From positions 7,998,001 to 8,062,000 of the forward strand of contig NC_003155.5 in assembly GCF_000009765.2 (NCBI RefSeq): 64,000 bases of DNA, read 5' to 3'. Position numbers and translations under genes: made by a program. The notes under the pieces were generated by a model that worked only from the letters and a program-made list of their open reading frames with translations, ran no database searches and was not told where the DNA came from. Below are positions 16,810-25,103 of this stretch, one piece after another (the stretch's first letter is position 1; each line of letters opens with the position of its first letter). This DNA is from Streptomyces avermitilis MA-4680 = NBRC 14893. Its GTDB lineage: Bacteria > Actinomycetota > Actinomycetes > Streptomycetales > Streptomycetaceae.

Positions 16810-17441
16810 GACGCGTCCCCCTGGACCTGGACGGCGGCCCCGATCGTCATCCGCACCGCCGTCGGCTCGAAGCCGTTGCAGGGGTTGTTGATCTGCGGGC
16901 AGTTGGAGACCAGCACGAGCACGTCGCGCTCGGCGCGCAGGGTCAGGGCCAGACCCGGGGCGGAGATGCCGTCGACGATGCCCAGCGTGCCGTCCTTCTC
17001 GACCGGCACGTTCATGTACCAGTTGATGTTCGAGACGAGATCGCGCTTGCCGAGGCCGTACTTGGCGCCCTCCGCGAGGAAGTTGTCCACGCACGCGTGC
17101 TGCGACCAGGTGTGGTGGCCGTACCGCAGTGTGTTCGACTCTTTGGAGCAGGCGCCGCCGACCGTGTCGTGGCGCCCCACCTCGTCCGCGACGACCGTCA
17201 TCAGCGGGGTGTGCTCGTTGGACAGGAGCACACTGCCGGTGGTGAGGAAGACGCTGCCCTGGGCGTGGATCGTGTCGGGCGCGCTGTAGCGGACCGCGGT
17301 GTCGTGGGCGTCGTACACGAGGAAGTCCACGGCCTGGTTGCCGTGCAGGTCGGTGAGGGTGAGCGTCTCGCCCGCGCGGACGACGGCGGACCAGGCGGCC
17401 CGGGCGGGAACGACGGTCTCCGTGACGGCTGTCCGGGTCAT
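16806..17441 (-). CDS. Urea carboxylase-associated protein 2 (DUF1989)
   Basis: 211 residues from ATG 17441, translationally coupled to both neighbours by ATGA overlaps. The DUF1989 family contains metal-binding His/Cys/Asp residues; here DLHGNQAVDFLVYD, DEVGRHDTVGGACSKESN and VSNCPQINNPCNG are visible. These proteins are constant partners of urea or guanidine carboxylase operons; homologues form a heterodimeric carboxyguanidine deiminase in guanidine users. Their role in a true urea pathway is not settled. An earlier in-frame start exists at 17513 but would overlap the upstream gene by 76 bases. Confidence 0.88.
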   Translation of the reverse strand: MTRTAVTETVVPARAAWSAVVRAGETLTLTDLHGNQAVDFLVYDAHDTAVRYSAPDTIHAQGSVFLTTGSVLLSNEHTPLMTVVADEVGRHDTVGGACSKESNTLRYGHHTWSQHACVDNFLAEGAKYGLGKRDLVSNINWYMNVPVEKDGTLGIVDGISAPGLALTLRAERDVLVLVSNCPQINNPCNGFEPTAVRMTIGAAVQVQGDAS

Positions 17442-18262
17442 GCGAGCCCCCTCGCGGCAAGGAATTCGGCGGTGTTCAGCAACGCGCGGCGGCCTTCGGG
17501 GGTCGCCTCCCACAGCGGGTCGCCGGGGCGGGTGGCGTCCGCGCGCCAGGCGAGCACCTCCAGCGGGGTGCTGACGTAGTCCGTACGCGGATCGGCGGGG
17601 TGCGGCACGTTCGCGATCAGCACCGTGAGGTCCTGCTCGGCGCGCAGGGTCACGCTGCCGCCGGGGCCGGCGGAGCCGGTGAAGTCGAGGGTGCCGTCGT
17701 CACGTACCTCCACGCCCTGGAAGAAGGAGAGCGAGGGCGGCAGGTCGCGCGGCTCCAGACCGTTCTTGGCCGCGGCCAGTTTGAACAGCTCGCGCCCCGC
17801 CGGGGAGGCGGACTGCGGGGTGCCGTCCCCGTACCGCTCCGTGTTGCGTACGAGCGTGGAGGTGCCGCACAGCGCGTCGTGCCGTCCCGAGGTGTCGGCG
17901 ACCACCGAGGCGAGGACCCGGCCCTGGTCGGACAGGAGCAGCCGGTCCTCGCCGAGGTAGGCGTTCCACTGCACCTTGACCGTGTCGGCTACGTTCAGCC
18001 GCTCCCACGGACGGTCGGCGACGTACAGGAGGAGATGCGCACAGGCGTCGCCCCGCAGGTCGGTCAGGCGCAGCTCGGTGCCGCGGGCCAGCACCCGGTG
18101 CGTGTAGTTGCCGCCCGCGACCGTCTCCGCCCACACCAGGTGGCCCGCCGCGCAGGGCGGCGCGGGCCAGGCGCTCGCCGGTACGACGGGCATGGCCTCG
18201 GTCCGGGCGCCCTCCTGCGCCCGGGCGTGGGCGCGTGCCCCGTAGGTGGTCGCTGTCGCCAT
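17438..18262 (-). CDS. Urea carboxylase-associated protein 1 (DUF1989)
   Basis: 274 residues, first gene of the urea operon, with GGAGG placed 6 bases before ATG 18262. It is a second DUF1989 member, with ELRLTDLRGDACAHLLLYV, DTSGRHDALCGTSTLVRN and VLIANVPHPADPR aligning with the same landmarks in the next gene, so the two are paralogues. Probably they act together as a heterodimer. A 22-bp palindrome lies 31 bases upstream and is repeated in front of an APC permease gene at 27.3 kb. Confidence 0.88.
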   Translation of the reverse strand: MATATTYGARAHARAQEGARTEAMPVVPASAWPAPPCAAGHLVWAETVAGGNYTHRVLARGTELRLTDLRGDACAHLLLYVADRPWERLNVADTVKVQWNAYLGEDRLLLSDQGRVLASVVADTSGRHDALCGTSTLVRNTERYGDGTPQSASPAGRELFKLAAAKNGLEPRDLPPSLSFFQGVEVRDDGTLDFTGSAGPGGSVTLRAEQDLTVLIANVPHPADPRTDYVSTPLEVLAWRADATRPGDPLWEATPEGRRALLNTAEFLAARGLA

Positions 18263-18293
18263 CGCGGACCTCCGCTGTTCGGCTCTTCGGGTG

Positions 18294-18315
18294 ATTTCTG
18301 TCGCCCGACAGAAAT
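18294..18315. promoter_or_regulatory. Palindromic operator upstream of the urea carboxylase operon
   Basis: A perfect inverted repeat: 10-bp arm ATTTCTGTCG, centre CC, and its complement. It lies 31 bases before the UAAP1 start and 132 bases before the divergent TetR gene. The same element (one arm diverged), including the adjacent CTAATTTC, lies 33 bases before the APC permease at 27281. Length and symmetry fit a TetR-family dimer site, so the adjacent TetR protein is the natural candidate (inference). Confidence 0.75.
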
Positions 18316-18447
18316 TAGGGGCGGGTCGGGTCGGTGCCGTTGCCCTCGCATTGCCGGTCGGTTACCGATCCCTCACGGAAACCGTCCGGAGAGCGTCCGG
18401 CATCGCCCGAAGATCGCGTGGCGGTGCCGTGTGCGAGGATCGAACGC

Positions 18448-19071
18448 ATGGGGACCAGTGGACGGCGGGTGGGCAGACCGCGCGCCGCGCAGCGGCCGGA
18501 CAGCGGTCTGTCGCCGCGCGACGAACTCCTCACGGCCGCCGCCGAGTTGTTCACGACCCGTGGCTACGCCGCCACGACCACCCGTGCCGTCGCCGAGCGG
18601 GCCGGCATGCGGCAGGCGTCCATGTACCACTACGTCTCCGGCAAGGAGGAATTGCTCGCCGCGCTCCTGGAGTCCACGGTCACGCCCTCGCTCGCCCTGG
18701 CCCGGCACCTGCTCGCCGAGGACGCCGCCCCGGCCGAGAGCCGGCTGTGGGAGCTGTGCCGCACGGACGTGGAACTGCTCTGCGGCGGCCCGCACAACCT
18801 CGGCGGCCTGTACCTGCTGCCCGAGGTGCACACCGAACGCTTCGCCGGTTTCCATGCCGTACGGGCCGAACTGAAGGACACCTACCGGCAGTTGCTGGCC
18901 GCGACGGCCGTGGGCGGCGCACTCGCCAAGAGTGAGCTGGATCTGCGTACGGATCTGGTCTTCGGGCTGATCGAAGGTGTCATCCTCGTTCACCGCTCCG
19001 ATCCGGAGCGCCCGGTCTCGGCTTTCGCCGAGGCGACCGCGGACGCCGCGCTGCGCATCGTCGGCGTCTGA
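18448..19071 (+). CDS. TetR-family transcriptional regulator next to the urea operon
   Basis: 207 residues from ATG 18448. The N-terminal HTH (about 20-70) has the TetR pattern: RDELLTAAAELFTTRGYAAT, TTRAVAERAGMRQASMYHYV and SGKEELLAALL. The C-terminal ligand-binding half is diverged. It is transcribed away from the urea carboxylase operon with a 185-base divergent promoter region holding one strong palindrome. It probably represses the urea operon and the distant APC permease; the inducer is unknown. Confidence 0.88.
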   Translation: MGTSGRRVGRPRAAQRPDSGLSPRDELLTAAAELFTTRGYAATTTRAVAERAGMRQASMYHYVSGKEELLAALLESTVTPSLALARHLLAEDAAPAESRLWELCRTDVELLCGGPHNLGGLYLLPEVHTERFAGFHAVRAELKDTYRQLLAATAVGGALAKSELDLRTDLVFGLIEGVILVHRSDPERPVSAFAEATADAALRIVGV

Positions 19072-19394
19072 CGGACGTCCCGCCCCGGTGCCGGAAGCCG
19101 GGGGTCACCCCCGTGGGCGACAGTTTTCGCATGCCTGTGCCTCGTGACGCAGTGTGTGCGAATGGAGGCGCAGCGTGCAAATGGGGCCGAGCGTACTCCT
19201 GGCGCAGGAGTCATTTCAGGTGCTTGCTGAATATGACATAGCGATGATCCGGTCGGACTAAGCTCGCCCGCAGCGCACCAGGTTGAGATGAATTCGTGCG
19301 CCTGTTCCCAAAAATACCGAAGATCCAGATCCGTACCCCACGTACCTCAGCACAACACCCCCCAACCCCAGCCGATTTGTCTCAGAGGGCATAC
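19072..19394. promoter_or_regulatory. Upstream region of the conservon with inverted repeat
   Basis: 323 bases without a convincing gene between the TetR gene and the conservon. It contains a perfect dyad ACTCCTG (19195-19201), GCG, CAGGAGT (19205-19211), an unusually AT-rich stretch around 19212-19262, and an A/C-rich leader (about 19305-19380) before the conservon start. The first may be an operator or promoter element for the conservon. Confidence 0.5.
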
Positions 19395-20978
19395 ATGGTG
19401 AGTGTTCAATCGCCTCCCGGTGGCCGTGAACTTCCCTACGCGCGCGTGCTGTTGCTGCCGGCCATACTGATGGCCGCGGCGACCGGGGCCGCCGTCGCCT
19501 TGGTGGCGGAGCCGGCCCGGATCGCCGTCGGCTGGTGCGGAGCCGTCGCGACGCTCCTCGTCATCGCCGCCGCGGCCGAAGCGGTACGCCGCGGCCGCAC
19601 CGTCCGTGAGCTGCGCGCCGAGGTCGCGCGCCGGACCGCCGACCTGGAAGAACGCGTCGCCGCCCACGACGCGGAGTTCGTGCGCCTGGGTCAGGAAATC
19701 CTGCCCGCGGCACTGGAGTTGGTGCGGGTCGGCGAGTCCCCGTCGGAGGTGATCCGCAAAACCGTCGACGCGGAGCCCGAGTGGCGCGACCTTCCCCCAC
19801 CGCAGCGCAGTCTGCTGACCACCGTCGTCAGGGTCGTGGACCGCCAGTTCGCCCTGCGCGACTCCTCGCAGCGCACCTTCGTCAACATCGCCCGTCGCGT
19901 CCAGGCGATCGTCCACCAGCAGAACAAGGAACTGCGGGAGATGGAGGAGGACCACGGCCGTAACCCCGAGGTCTTCGACGACCTGCTCCGCATCGACCAC
20001 GGCACCGCGCTGATCGGCCGTCTCGCCGACTCCATCGCCGTCCTCGGCGGCGGCCGGCCCGGCCGCCAGTGGCCCCTGCCCGTACCGCTGTACAGCGTGC
20101 TGCGCGGCGCGATGTCCCGCATCCTGGAGTACCGCCGCGTCGAACTGCACTCCATCGCCAAGGTCAATGTCGCCGGCGTCTCCGTGGAACCGCTCATCCA
20201 CGCCGCGGCCGAACTCCTCGACAACGCCACCCGCTACTCGCCGCCGCAGACCAAGGTGCACGTCACCGCGATCGAGGTGCAGACCGGCGTCGCCATCGAG
20301 ATCGAGGACGCCGGCGTCAGCCTCAGCGAGGAGGCCCTCGCCCGCACCGAGGGCATGATCGAGCGCGCCAAGATGAGCATGGACCTCCAGGACATCGGCG
20401 AGACCCCGCGTCTGGGCATGGCCGTCGTCGGCCGCCTCTCGACGATGTACAACATGCAGATCTCGCTGCGGCAGTCCGCGTACGGCGGCGTCCGCGCCGT
20501 CCTCGTCGTGCCGCGCGACATGCTCACCGACGACCCCGCCCCCGGCTTCGCCCACGGCATCGGCGCCGCCTCCGCACCGATCATGGACACCGACGCGGTC
20601 GAGGCACCCGACCGCAAGGCCAAGAAGCGCCGCCCCACCACCGGACCCCGGATCCCGAGCCAGTACGCGGACATGGAGGACGACGTCCCCGAGGTCACCG
20701 AGTGGACGGCCAACGGACTGCCGCAGCGGCGCCGCCGCGTGCAGATGTCGCTCACCGAGCGATACGCCGAGCAGGCGCGGATCGAGGCCGAGGCGAAGGC
20801 CACCGGGGTCAACATCTGGGAACCCGAGCCCGCCCCGGAGGAGCCGAAGGAGCCCGAGCCCGAACCCGGACTGTGGGTCGAGGCGTTCATGAACGGTCTC
20901 AAGGGCGACCCGGATCCGACCGCTTTCACCAAGAACCCGGCCCTTGCGGAGGCCGATGACGAGGGGGACCTCAAGTGA
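19395..20978 (+). CDS. cvnA9: Conservon sensor-kinase-like protein CvnA9/RarA
   Basis: 527 residues from ATG 19395 (MVSVQSPPGGRELPYARVLL); an upstream in-frame start at 19296 is less likely. Two membrane segments lie near the N-terminus (about 17-40 and 45-65), then a coiled linker (ELRAEVARRTADLEERVAAH), a helical region resembling a histidine-kinase dimerisation domain and a GHKL ATPase fold (HAAAELLDNATRYSPP, DAGVSLSEEAL, GMAVVGRLS). The tail is long, charged and proline-rich. In conservons this protein anchors a membrane complex with the next three products. In S. coelicolor the corresponding locus affects aerial mycelium and pigment formation. The B gene overlaps by 4 bases. Confidence 0.9.
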   Translation: MVSVQSPPGGRELPYARVLLLPAILMAAATGAAVALVAEPARIAVGWCGAVATLLVIAAAAEAVRRGRTVRELRAEVARRTADLEERVAAHDAEFVRLGQEILPAALELVRVGESPSEVIRKTVDAEPEWRDLPPPQRSLLTTVVRVVDRQFALRDSSQRTFVNIARRVQAIVHQQNKELREMEEDHGRNPEVFDDLLRIDHGTALIGRLADSIAVLGGGRPGRQWPLPVPLYSVLRGAMSRILEYRRVELHSIAKVNVAGVSVEPLIHAAAELLDNATRYSPPQTKVHVTAIEVQTGVAIEIEDAGVSLSEEALARTEGMIERAKMSMDLQDIGETPRLGMAVVGRLSTMYNMQISLRQSAYGGVRAVLVVPRDMLTDDPAPGFAHGIGAASAPIMDTDAVEAPDRKAKKRRPTTGPRIPSQYADMEDDVPEVTEWTANGLPQRRRRVQMSLTERYAEQARIEAEAKATGVNIWEPEPAPEEPKEPEPEPGLWVEAFMNGLKGDPDPTAFTKNPALAEADDEGDLK

Positions 20979-21382
20979 TCCAGCAGCGAGCCAACTTCGA
21001 CTGGATGCTCAAGGAACTCGCCGACGGGGTACCCGGCGTCCACCAGATCGTGGTGCTCTCGGCCGATGGACTGCGCATCGCGCGCTACGGCGGTGACCCG
21101 GACGCCGCCGACCGCGTCGCCGCGGCCTGCGCCGGACTGCAGAGCCTGGCCGGTGCCGTCGCCACCGAGATCCCGCACAGCGACGGCAAGATGCGCATGG
21201 TCATCATCGAGATGGACGGCGCCTACTTCTACATGATGGCGGCAGGGCCCAACGCCTACCTCGCGGTGCTCTCCGACGTGACGGCGGAGGCCGGGCTGAT
21301 GAGCAACCGCATGCGCGACCTCGTCGTGCGCATCGGCGCCCACCTGACCAGCCCGCCGCGGCGCAACGGGCAGACCGTATGA
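20975..21382 (+). CDS. cvnB9: Roadblock/LC7-domain protein CvnB9/RarB
   Basis: 135 residues, almost entirely one roadblock/LC7 domain: FDWMLKELADGVPGVHQIVV, LSADGLRIARYGG, AAACAGLQSLAGAVA, MRMVIIEMDGAYFYMMA. In conservons this protein is thought to regulate the small GTPase encoded downstream, in the manner of MglB. The GTG start overlaps the A-gene stop and the TGA overlaps the ATG of the C gene, so the proteins are made together. Confidence 0.93.
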   Translation: MIQQRANFDWMLKELADGVPGVHQIVVLSADGLRIARYGGDPDAADRVAAACAGLQSLAGAVATEIPHSDGKMRMVIIEMDGAYFYMMAAGPNAYLAVLSDVTAEAGLMSNRMRDLVVRIGAHLTSPPRRNGQTV

Positions 21383-21804
21383 CTCCTCCGCAACGCCGAC
21401 GGCGCTCCCCCGAGCCACAGCCTCCGCCCCGGCCCCCTCAGCCGAACGACGGGAACGACGGGAAGGACGGCGACGCGAGCAACCCGGAACGGCTGTTCAT
21501 CCTCACCGGCCTGGCCGACGGGGGCGAACGGGCGGCCCTCGACCTGGTCACGCTGATCGTGGCGGGCGCCGACCCGCCGCCGACCGCCCCGCCGGAGCAG
21601 TCGGCGCTCCTGCGGCTCTGCCAGGCCCCCCTGTCCGTGGCCGAGATCTCGGCCTATCTCAGGCTGCCGTTCAGCGTGGTGACCGTCCTGCTCACCGAGC
21701 TGCTGGCGGCCGAACTGGTAACGGCACGCGCCCCCATCTCGCGAGAGGCGCTGCCCGACCGTTCCCTCCTCGAAGCGGTGATGCATGGACTTCAAAAGCT
21801 CTGA
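21379..21804 (+). CDS. cvnC9: DUF742 protein CvnC9/RarC
   Basis: 141 residues. A proline-rich N-terminus is followed by the DUF742 winged-helix-like domain (RLFILTGLADGGE, LLRLCQAPLSVAEISAYLRL, LLTELLAAELVTARAP, SLLEAVMHGLQKL). Third conservon component, part of the membrane-associated complex. ATGA coupling to the B gene and a 20-base overlap with the D gene. Confidence 0.93.
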   Translation: MTPPQRRRRSPEPQPPPRPPQPNDGNDGKDGDASNPERLFILTGLADGGERAALDLVTLIVAGADPPPTAPPEQSALLRLCQAPLSVAEISAYLRLPFSVVTVLLTELLAAELVTARAPISREALPDRSLLEAVMHGLQKL

Positions 21805-22405
21805 CGCCATCAGGGGCCCCCGGACCGAGGACCATCTGCCGCACACGGCCCAGGCCGCCGTGAAGATCGTCATCGTCGGCGGCTTCGGCGTCGGCAAGAC
21901 GACCATGGTCGGTTCCGTCAGCGAGATCAGGCCGCTGACCACCGAGGAGACCATGACACAGATGGGCATCGGCGTCGACGACAACTACGGCTCGGAGAGC
22001 AAGACGGCCACCACCGTCGCGATGGACTTCGGCCGTATCAGCATCACCGAGCAACTGGTGCTGTACCTGTTCGGGACGCCCGGCCAGGAGCGCTTCTGGT
22101 TCCTGTGGAACGGCCTGTTCGAAGGCGCCCTCGGCGCGGTCGTCCTGATCGACACCCGCCGCCTCGAGGTCAGCTTCGACGTCATCGGCCGGCTGGAGGA
22201 ACGCGGGGTGCCCTTCGTCATCGCCGTGAACGACTTCCCGGACGCGCCCCGCTACCCCGTCGAGGATCTGCGCGGCGCACTCGACCTGACCGAGGACATC
22301 CCCATCGTGAAGTGCGACGCGCGGCGCCGGGCCTCCAGCCGGGAGGTCCTGATGACGCTGATGCACTTCCTGCACTCGCTGGCCGTGTCCAAGACGTCCG
22401 TCTGA
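21785..22405 (+). CDS. cvnD9: Small GTP-binding protein CvnD9/RarD
   Basis: 206 residues with Ras-like GTPase motifs: GGFGVGKT (P-loop, residues 32-39), LFGTPGQERFWFLW (Switch II region, DxxG replaced by GTPG as in this family) and the base-recognition region VIAVNDFPDAP. It hydrolyses GTP and acts with the roadblock protein as the switch of the conservon complex. The ATG at 21785 lies inside the C gene. Confidence 0.93.
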   Translation: MDFKSSDAIRGPRTEDHLPHTAQAAVKIVIVGGFGVGKTTMVGSVSEIRPLTTEETMTQMGIGVDDNYGSESKTATTVAMDFGRISITEQLVLYLFGTPGQERFWFLWNGLFEGALGAVVLIDTRRLEVSFDVIGRLEERGVPFVIAVNDFPDAPRYPVEDLRGALDLTEDIPIVKCDARRRASSREVLMTLMHFLHSLAVSKTSV

Positions 22406-22472
22406 ACCGGCCACGCCCCCACCCGCCGACTCCGCGGAGTCCTCATCCACTTCAGTCTTCGGAGCGACCATC

Positions 22473-23933
22473 GTGACGCCTGAACCCCACCCCTCGACCG
22501 GCACGGACGACCCGACGTTCGGCCCGCCCCCCGGCTGCCCCGCCCACGACCCCGGCCTCGGCGGGGTGCGCAGGCTGTACGGGCCCGAGGCGGAGGACCT
22601 GGGAGACCTGTACGAGAAACTCCGCGCCGAACACGGTGCGGTGGCCCCTGTGCTGCTCCACAACGACGTACCGATGTGGGTCGTGCTGGGCCACACCGAG
22701 AACCTGCACATGGTGCGCAGCCCCTCGCAGTACACCCGTGACAGCCGCGTCTGGACCCCCGTCCTGGACGGCACCGCGGGCCCCGACCACCCGCTGATGC
22801 CGCACATCGCCTGGCAGCCCATCTGCTCGCACGCGGAGGGCGACGAGCATCTGCGGCTGCGCGGGGCGGTCAGCGGTGCCATCTCGACCATCGACCACCG
22901 AGGCATCCGCCGCTACATCAACCGGTCGTCGCAGGCTCTCGTCAACCGGTTCTGCGAGGAGGGCAGAGCCGACCTGGTCGGCCAGTTCGCCGAGCATCTG
23001 CCGATGGCGGTGATGTGCGAGATCCTCGGCATGCCCGACGAGTACAACGACCGCATGGTGCAGGCCGCCCGCGACATGCTCAAGGGCACCGAGACCGCGA
23101 TCGCCAGCAACGCGTACGTCATGGACGCCCTGATGCGGCTCACCGCCCGCCGCCGGGCCCACCCCGAGGGGGACTTCACCAGCCACCTCATCAACCACCC
23201 GGCGCAGCTCAGCGACGACGAGGTCGGCCAGCATCTGCGGCTCGTACTGATCGCCGCGTACGAGGCCACCACCAACCTCCTCGCCAACGTGCTGCGCATG
23301 GTCCTCACCGACCCGCGCTTCCGTGCCCAGCTCAACGGCGGCCAGATGACGGTGCCCGAGGCGGTCGAGCAGTCCCTGTGGGACGAACCGCCGTTCAGCA
23401 CCGTTCTCGGCTACTTCGCCAAGCAGGAGACCGAGCTCGGCGGCCAGCTCATCCGCAAGGGCGACGGTCTGCTCCTCGGGATCGCGCCGGGCAACGTCGA
23501 CCCGCACGTACGCCCGGACCTGTCGGCCAACATGCAGGGCAACCGGTCCCACCTCGCCTTCGGCGGCGGCCCGCACGAGTGCCCGGGCCAGGACGTCGGG
23601 CGCGCCATCGCCGACGTCGGCGTCGACGCCCTGCTCATGCGGCTGCCGGACGTCCAGCTCGACTGCGCGGAGGACGAGTTGCGCTGGACGGCGTCCATCT
23701 CGTCGCGGCACCTGGTGGAGCTGCCGGTACGGTTCGCGCCGAAGGAACCGCAGGACGTGTCGCAGCGGCCCAGCCTCCGTCCGCTGCCGCAGCCGGTCCC
23801 GAGCCGGCCGGTCCGGACGCAGCAGCCGCAGGCCACGACACCGCCCCCGGCGCCCCCGGCCCCGCCCGCCGCCGCGCCGGAACGCGGTCCTGGCGCCTGG
23901 CAGCGGTTCCTGCGCTGGTGGCGCGGCTACTGA
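22473..23933 (+). CDS. cvnE9: Cytochrome P450 of the CYP157 type (CvnE9/RarE) without the EXXR motif
   Basis: 486 residues. The haem-binding loop FGGGPHECPG (363-372) supplies Cys370 as the iron ligand. The K-helix, where P450s have EXXR, reads EQSLW (299-303), so the otherwise universal Arg is Trp. The I-helix region AAYEATTN also lacks the canonical (A/G)Gx(D/E)T pattern. CYP157 proteins of Streptomyces are known for the missing EXXR, and S. coelicolor RarE is one. Catalytic activity and substrate are unknown; a structural or regulatory role in the conservon is possible. The C-terminal 75 residues are proline-rich and disordered. 67 bases separate it from the D gene. Confidence 0.93.
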   Translation: MTPEPHPSTGTDDPTFGPPPGCPAHDPGLGGVRRLYGPEAEDLGDLYEKLRAEHGAVAPVLLHNDVPMWVVLGHTENLHMVRSPSQYTRDSRVWTPVLDGTAGPDHPLMPHIAWQPICSHAEGDEHLRLRGAVSGAISTIDHRGIRRYINRSSQALVNRFCEEGRADLVGQFAEHLPMAVMCEILGMPDEYNDRMVQAARDMLKGTETAIASNAYVMDALMRLTARRRAHPEGDFTSHLINHPAQLSDDEVGQHLRLVLIAAYEATTNLLANVLRMVLTDPRFRAQLNGGQMTVPEAVEQSLWDEPPFSTVLGYFAKQETELGGQLIRKGDGLLLGIAPGNVDPHVRPDLSANMQGNRSHLAFGGGPHECPGQDVGRAIADVGVDALLMRLPDVQLDCAEDELRWTASISSRHLVELPVRFAPKEPQDVSQRPSLRPLPQPVPSRPVRTQQPQATTPPPAPPAPPAAAPERGPGAWQRFLRWWRGY

Positions 23934-24003
23934 GCCTTCTTCCTGTACCGGGCGTGCGGGTACCGGGTGTCCGGTCGCCGATCCTCCTGTGCCGGTGGCG
24001 TGG

Positions 24004-24945
24004 CTACCGGACCCAGTCCTCGTACGCCGACCAGGCGGTGAGTACCCGCTCGCTCAGGAACCGGTGCTCGTGCCCCGTGACCGGATCGGTGAACTCCAGG
24101 ACCCGCGCGAGCAGTTGGAGCGGGCGCCGGAAGTCACCGGCCGGCCCGGGGTCGGTCACCACCGGGTAGAGGGGGTCGCCGAGGATCGGCAGGCCCAACG
24201 CGTTCATGTGCACCCGGAGTTGATGGGTCTGGCCGGTGCGGGGGAGGAGCCGGTACCGCCCCCGGCCGTCCCGGTGCTCCGTCAGCTCGATCCGGCTCAC
24301 CGCGTTGGGCTCCCCGGCGACCTCCCGGGCGGCCAGTAGGCCCCGCTCCTTCAGGATCCGGCTGCGCACGGTACGCGGAAGGGCGACCTCCGGGTCGTAC
24401 GTGGCGACGGCCTCGTACTCCTTGTGCACGAGCTTGTCGCGGAACAGCGACTGGTACGCGCCGCGCTCCCCGGGCCGTACGGTGAACAGCACAAGGCCGG
24501 CCGTGAGCCGGTCGAGCCGGTGCGCGGCCCCGAGCTCCGGGATGCCGAGGTCCCGCCGCAGCCGTGCGAGAACGGTCTCGGCGACATGGCTGCCGCGCGG
24601 GGTGGTGGCGAGGAAGTGCGGCTTGTCGGCGACGACGATGTGCTCGTCGCGGTACACCACGTCGAGCGCGAACGGCACGCGCTCCTCGTCGGGCAGTTCG
24701 CGGTGGAACCACACGAACATCCCCGGCACATACGCCGTGTCGCGCTCGACGGGCCGCCCGTCCGCCCCGACGATCAGACCGGCGTCGAGCATCCCGTCGA
24801 CCACTCCGTCCCCGGCCGCGAGCCGGGCCACGAGATGGTCGCGGACGGTGCCCCAGGCCCCGCCCTGCGGCAGCTTCACCCGCACCGGGTCGACCCCCTC
24901 GCGCTGGGGGAGGGGAGAGGGCGGGATGCGGGGTTTGCGTCTCAT
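24004..24945 (-). CDS. RluA-family pseudouridine synthase
   Basis: 313 residues from ATG 24945 (MRRKPRIPPSPL); a start 24 bases further upstream is possible. The catalytic motif GAAHRLDRLTAGLVLF holds the nucleophilic Asp, and RTGQTHQLRVHMNALGLPIL is the second family signature. The N-terminal approximately 80 residues resemble an S4-like extension. It isomerises uridine to pseudouridine in rRNA or tRNA; the target site cannot be told. Monocistronic, convergent with the P450. Confidence 0.9.
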   Translation of the reverse strand: MRRKPRIPPSPLPQREGVDPVRVKLPQGGAWGTVRDHLVARLAAGDGVVDGMLDAGLIVGADGRPVERDTAYVPGMFVWFHRELPDEERVPFALDVVYRDEHIVVADKPHFLATTPRGSHVAETVLARLRRDLGIPELGAAHRLDRLTAGLVLFTVRPGERGAYQSLFRDKLVHKEYEAVATYDPEVALPRTVRSRILKERGLLAAREVAGEPNAVSRIELTEHRDGRGRYRLLPRTGQTHQLRVHMNALGLPILGDPLYPVVTDPGPAGDFRRPLQLLARVLEFTDPVTGHEHRFLSERVLTAWSAYEDWVR

Positions 24946-25010
24946 TGCGATCAGCGTACGAGGGGCCACCGACAGCGGAGGTACGGGGGCGCGGGCCAGG
25001 GCGCCGGGTC

Positions 25011-25056
25011 CGGACGGGGCGAGGCGCGGGGTGCGGACGGGGCGAGGCGCGGGGTG
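25011..25056. repeat. 23-bp direct tandem duplication before the GNAT gene
   Basis: Two identical 23-base units, 25011-25033 and 25034-25056, each beginning CGGACGGGGCGAGGCGCGGG. They lie 48 bases before the acetyltransferase start, in the promoter region. Copy number could alter promoter spacing; nothing else is evident. Confidence 0.9.
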
Positions 25057-25103
25057 CGGAAATCCACTGGGACCGCGGAGCGCACCTTGGCAGGATGCGG
25101 ATC

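Noticed and set aside
18361-18382. GlnR-like half-sites GTTAC and GAAAC upstream of the urea operon
   Set aside because: The spacing is 12 bases instead of the 6 expected, and no second pair follows.
18263-18447. Guanidine (ykkC) riboswitch ahead of the urea carboxylase operon
   Set aside because: The conserved ykkC sequence blocks were not found; the leader is only 31 bases between the palindrome and the start codon.
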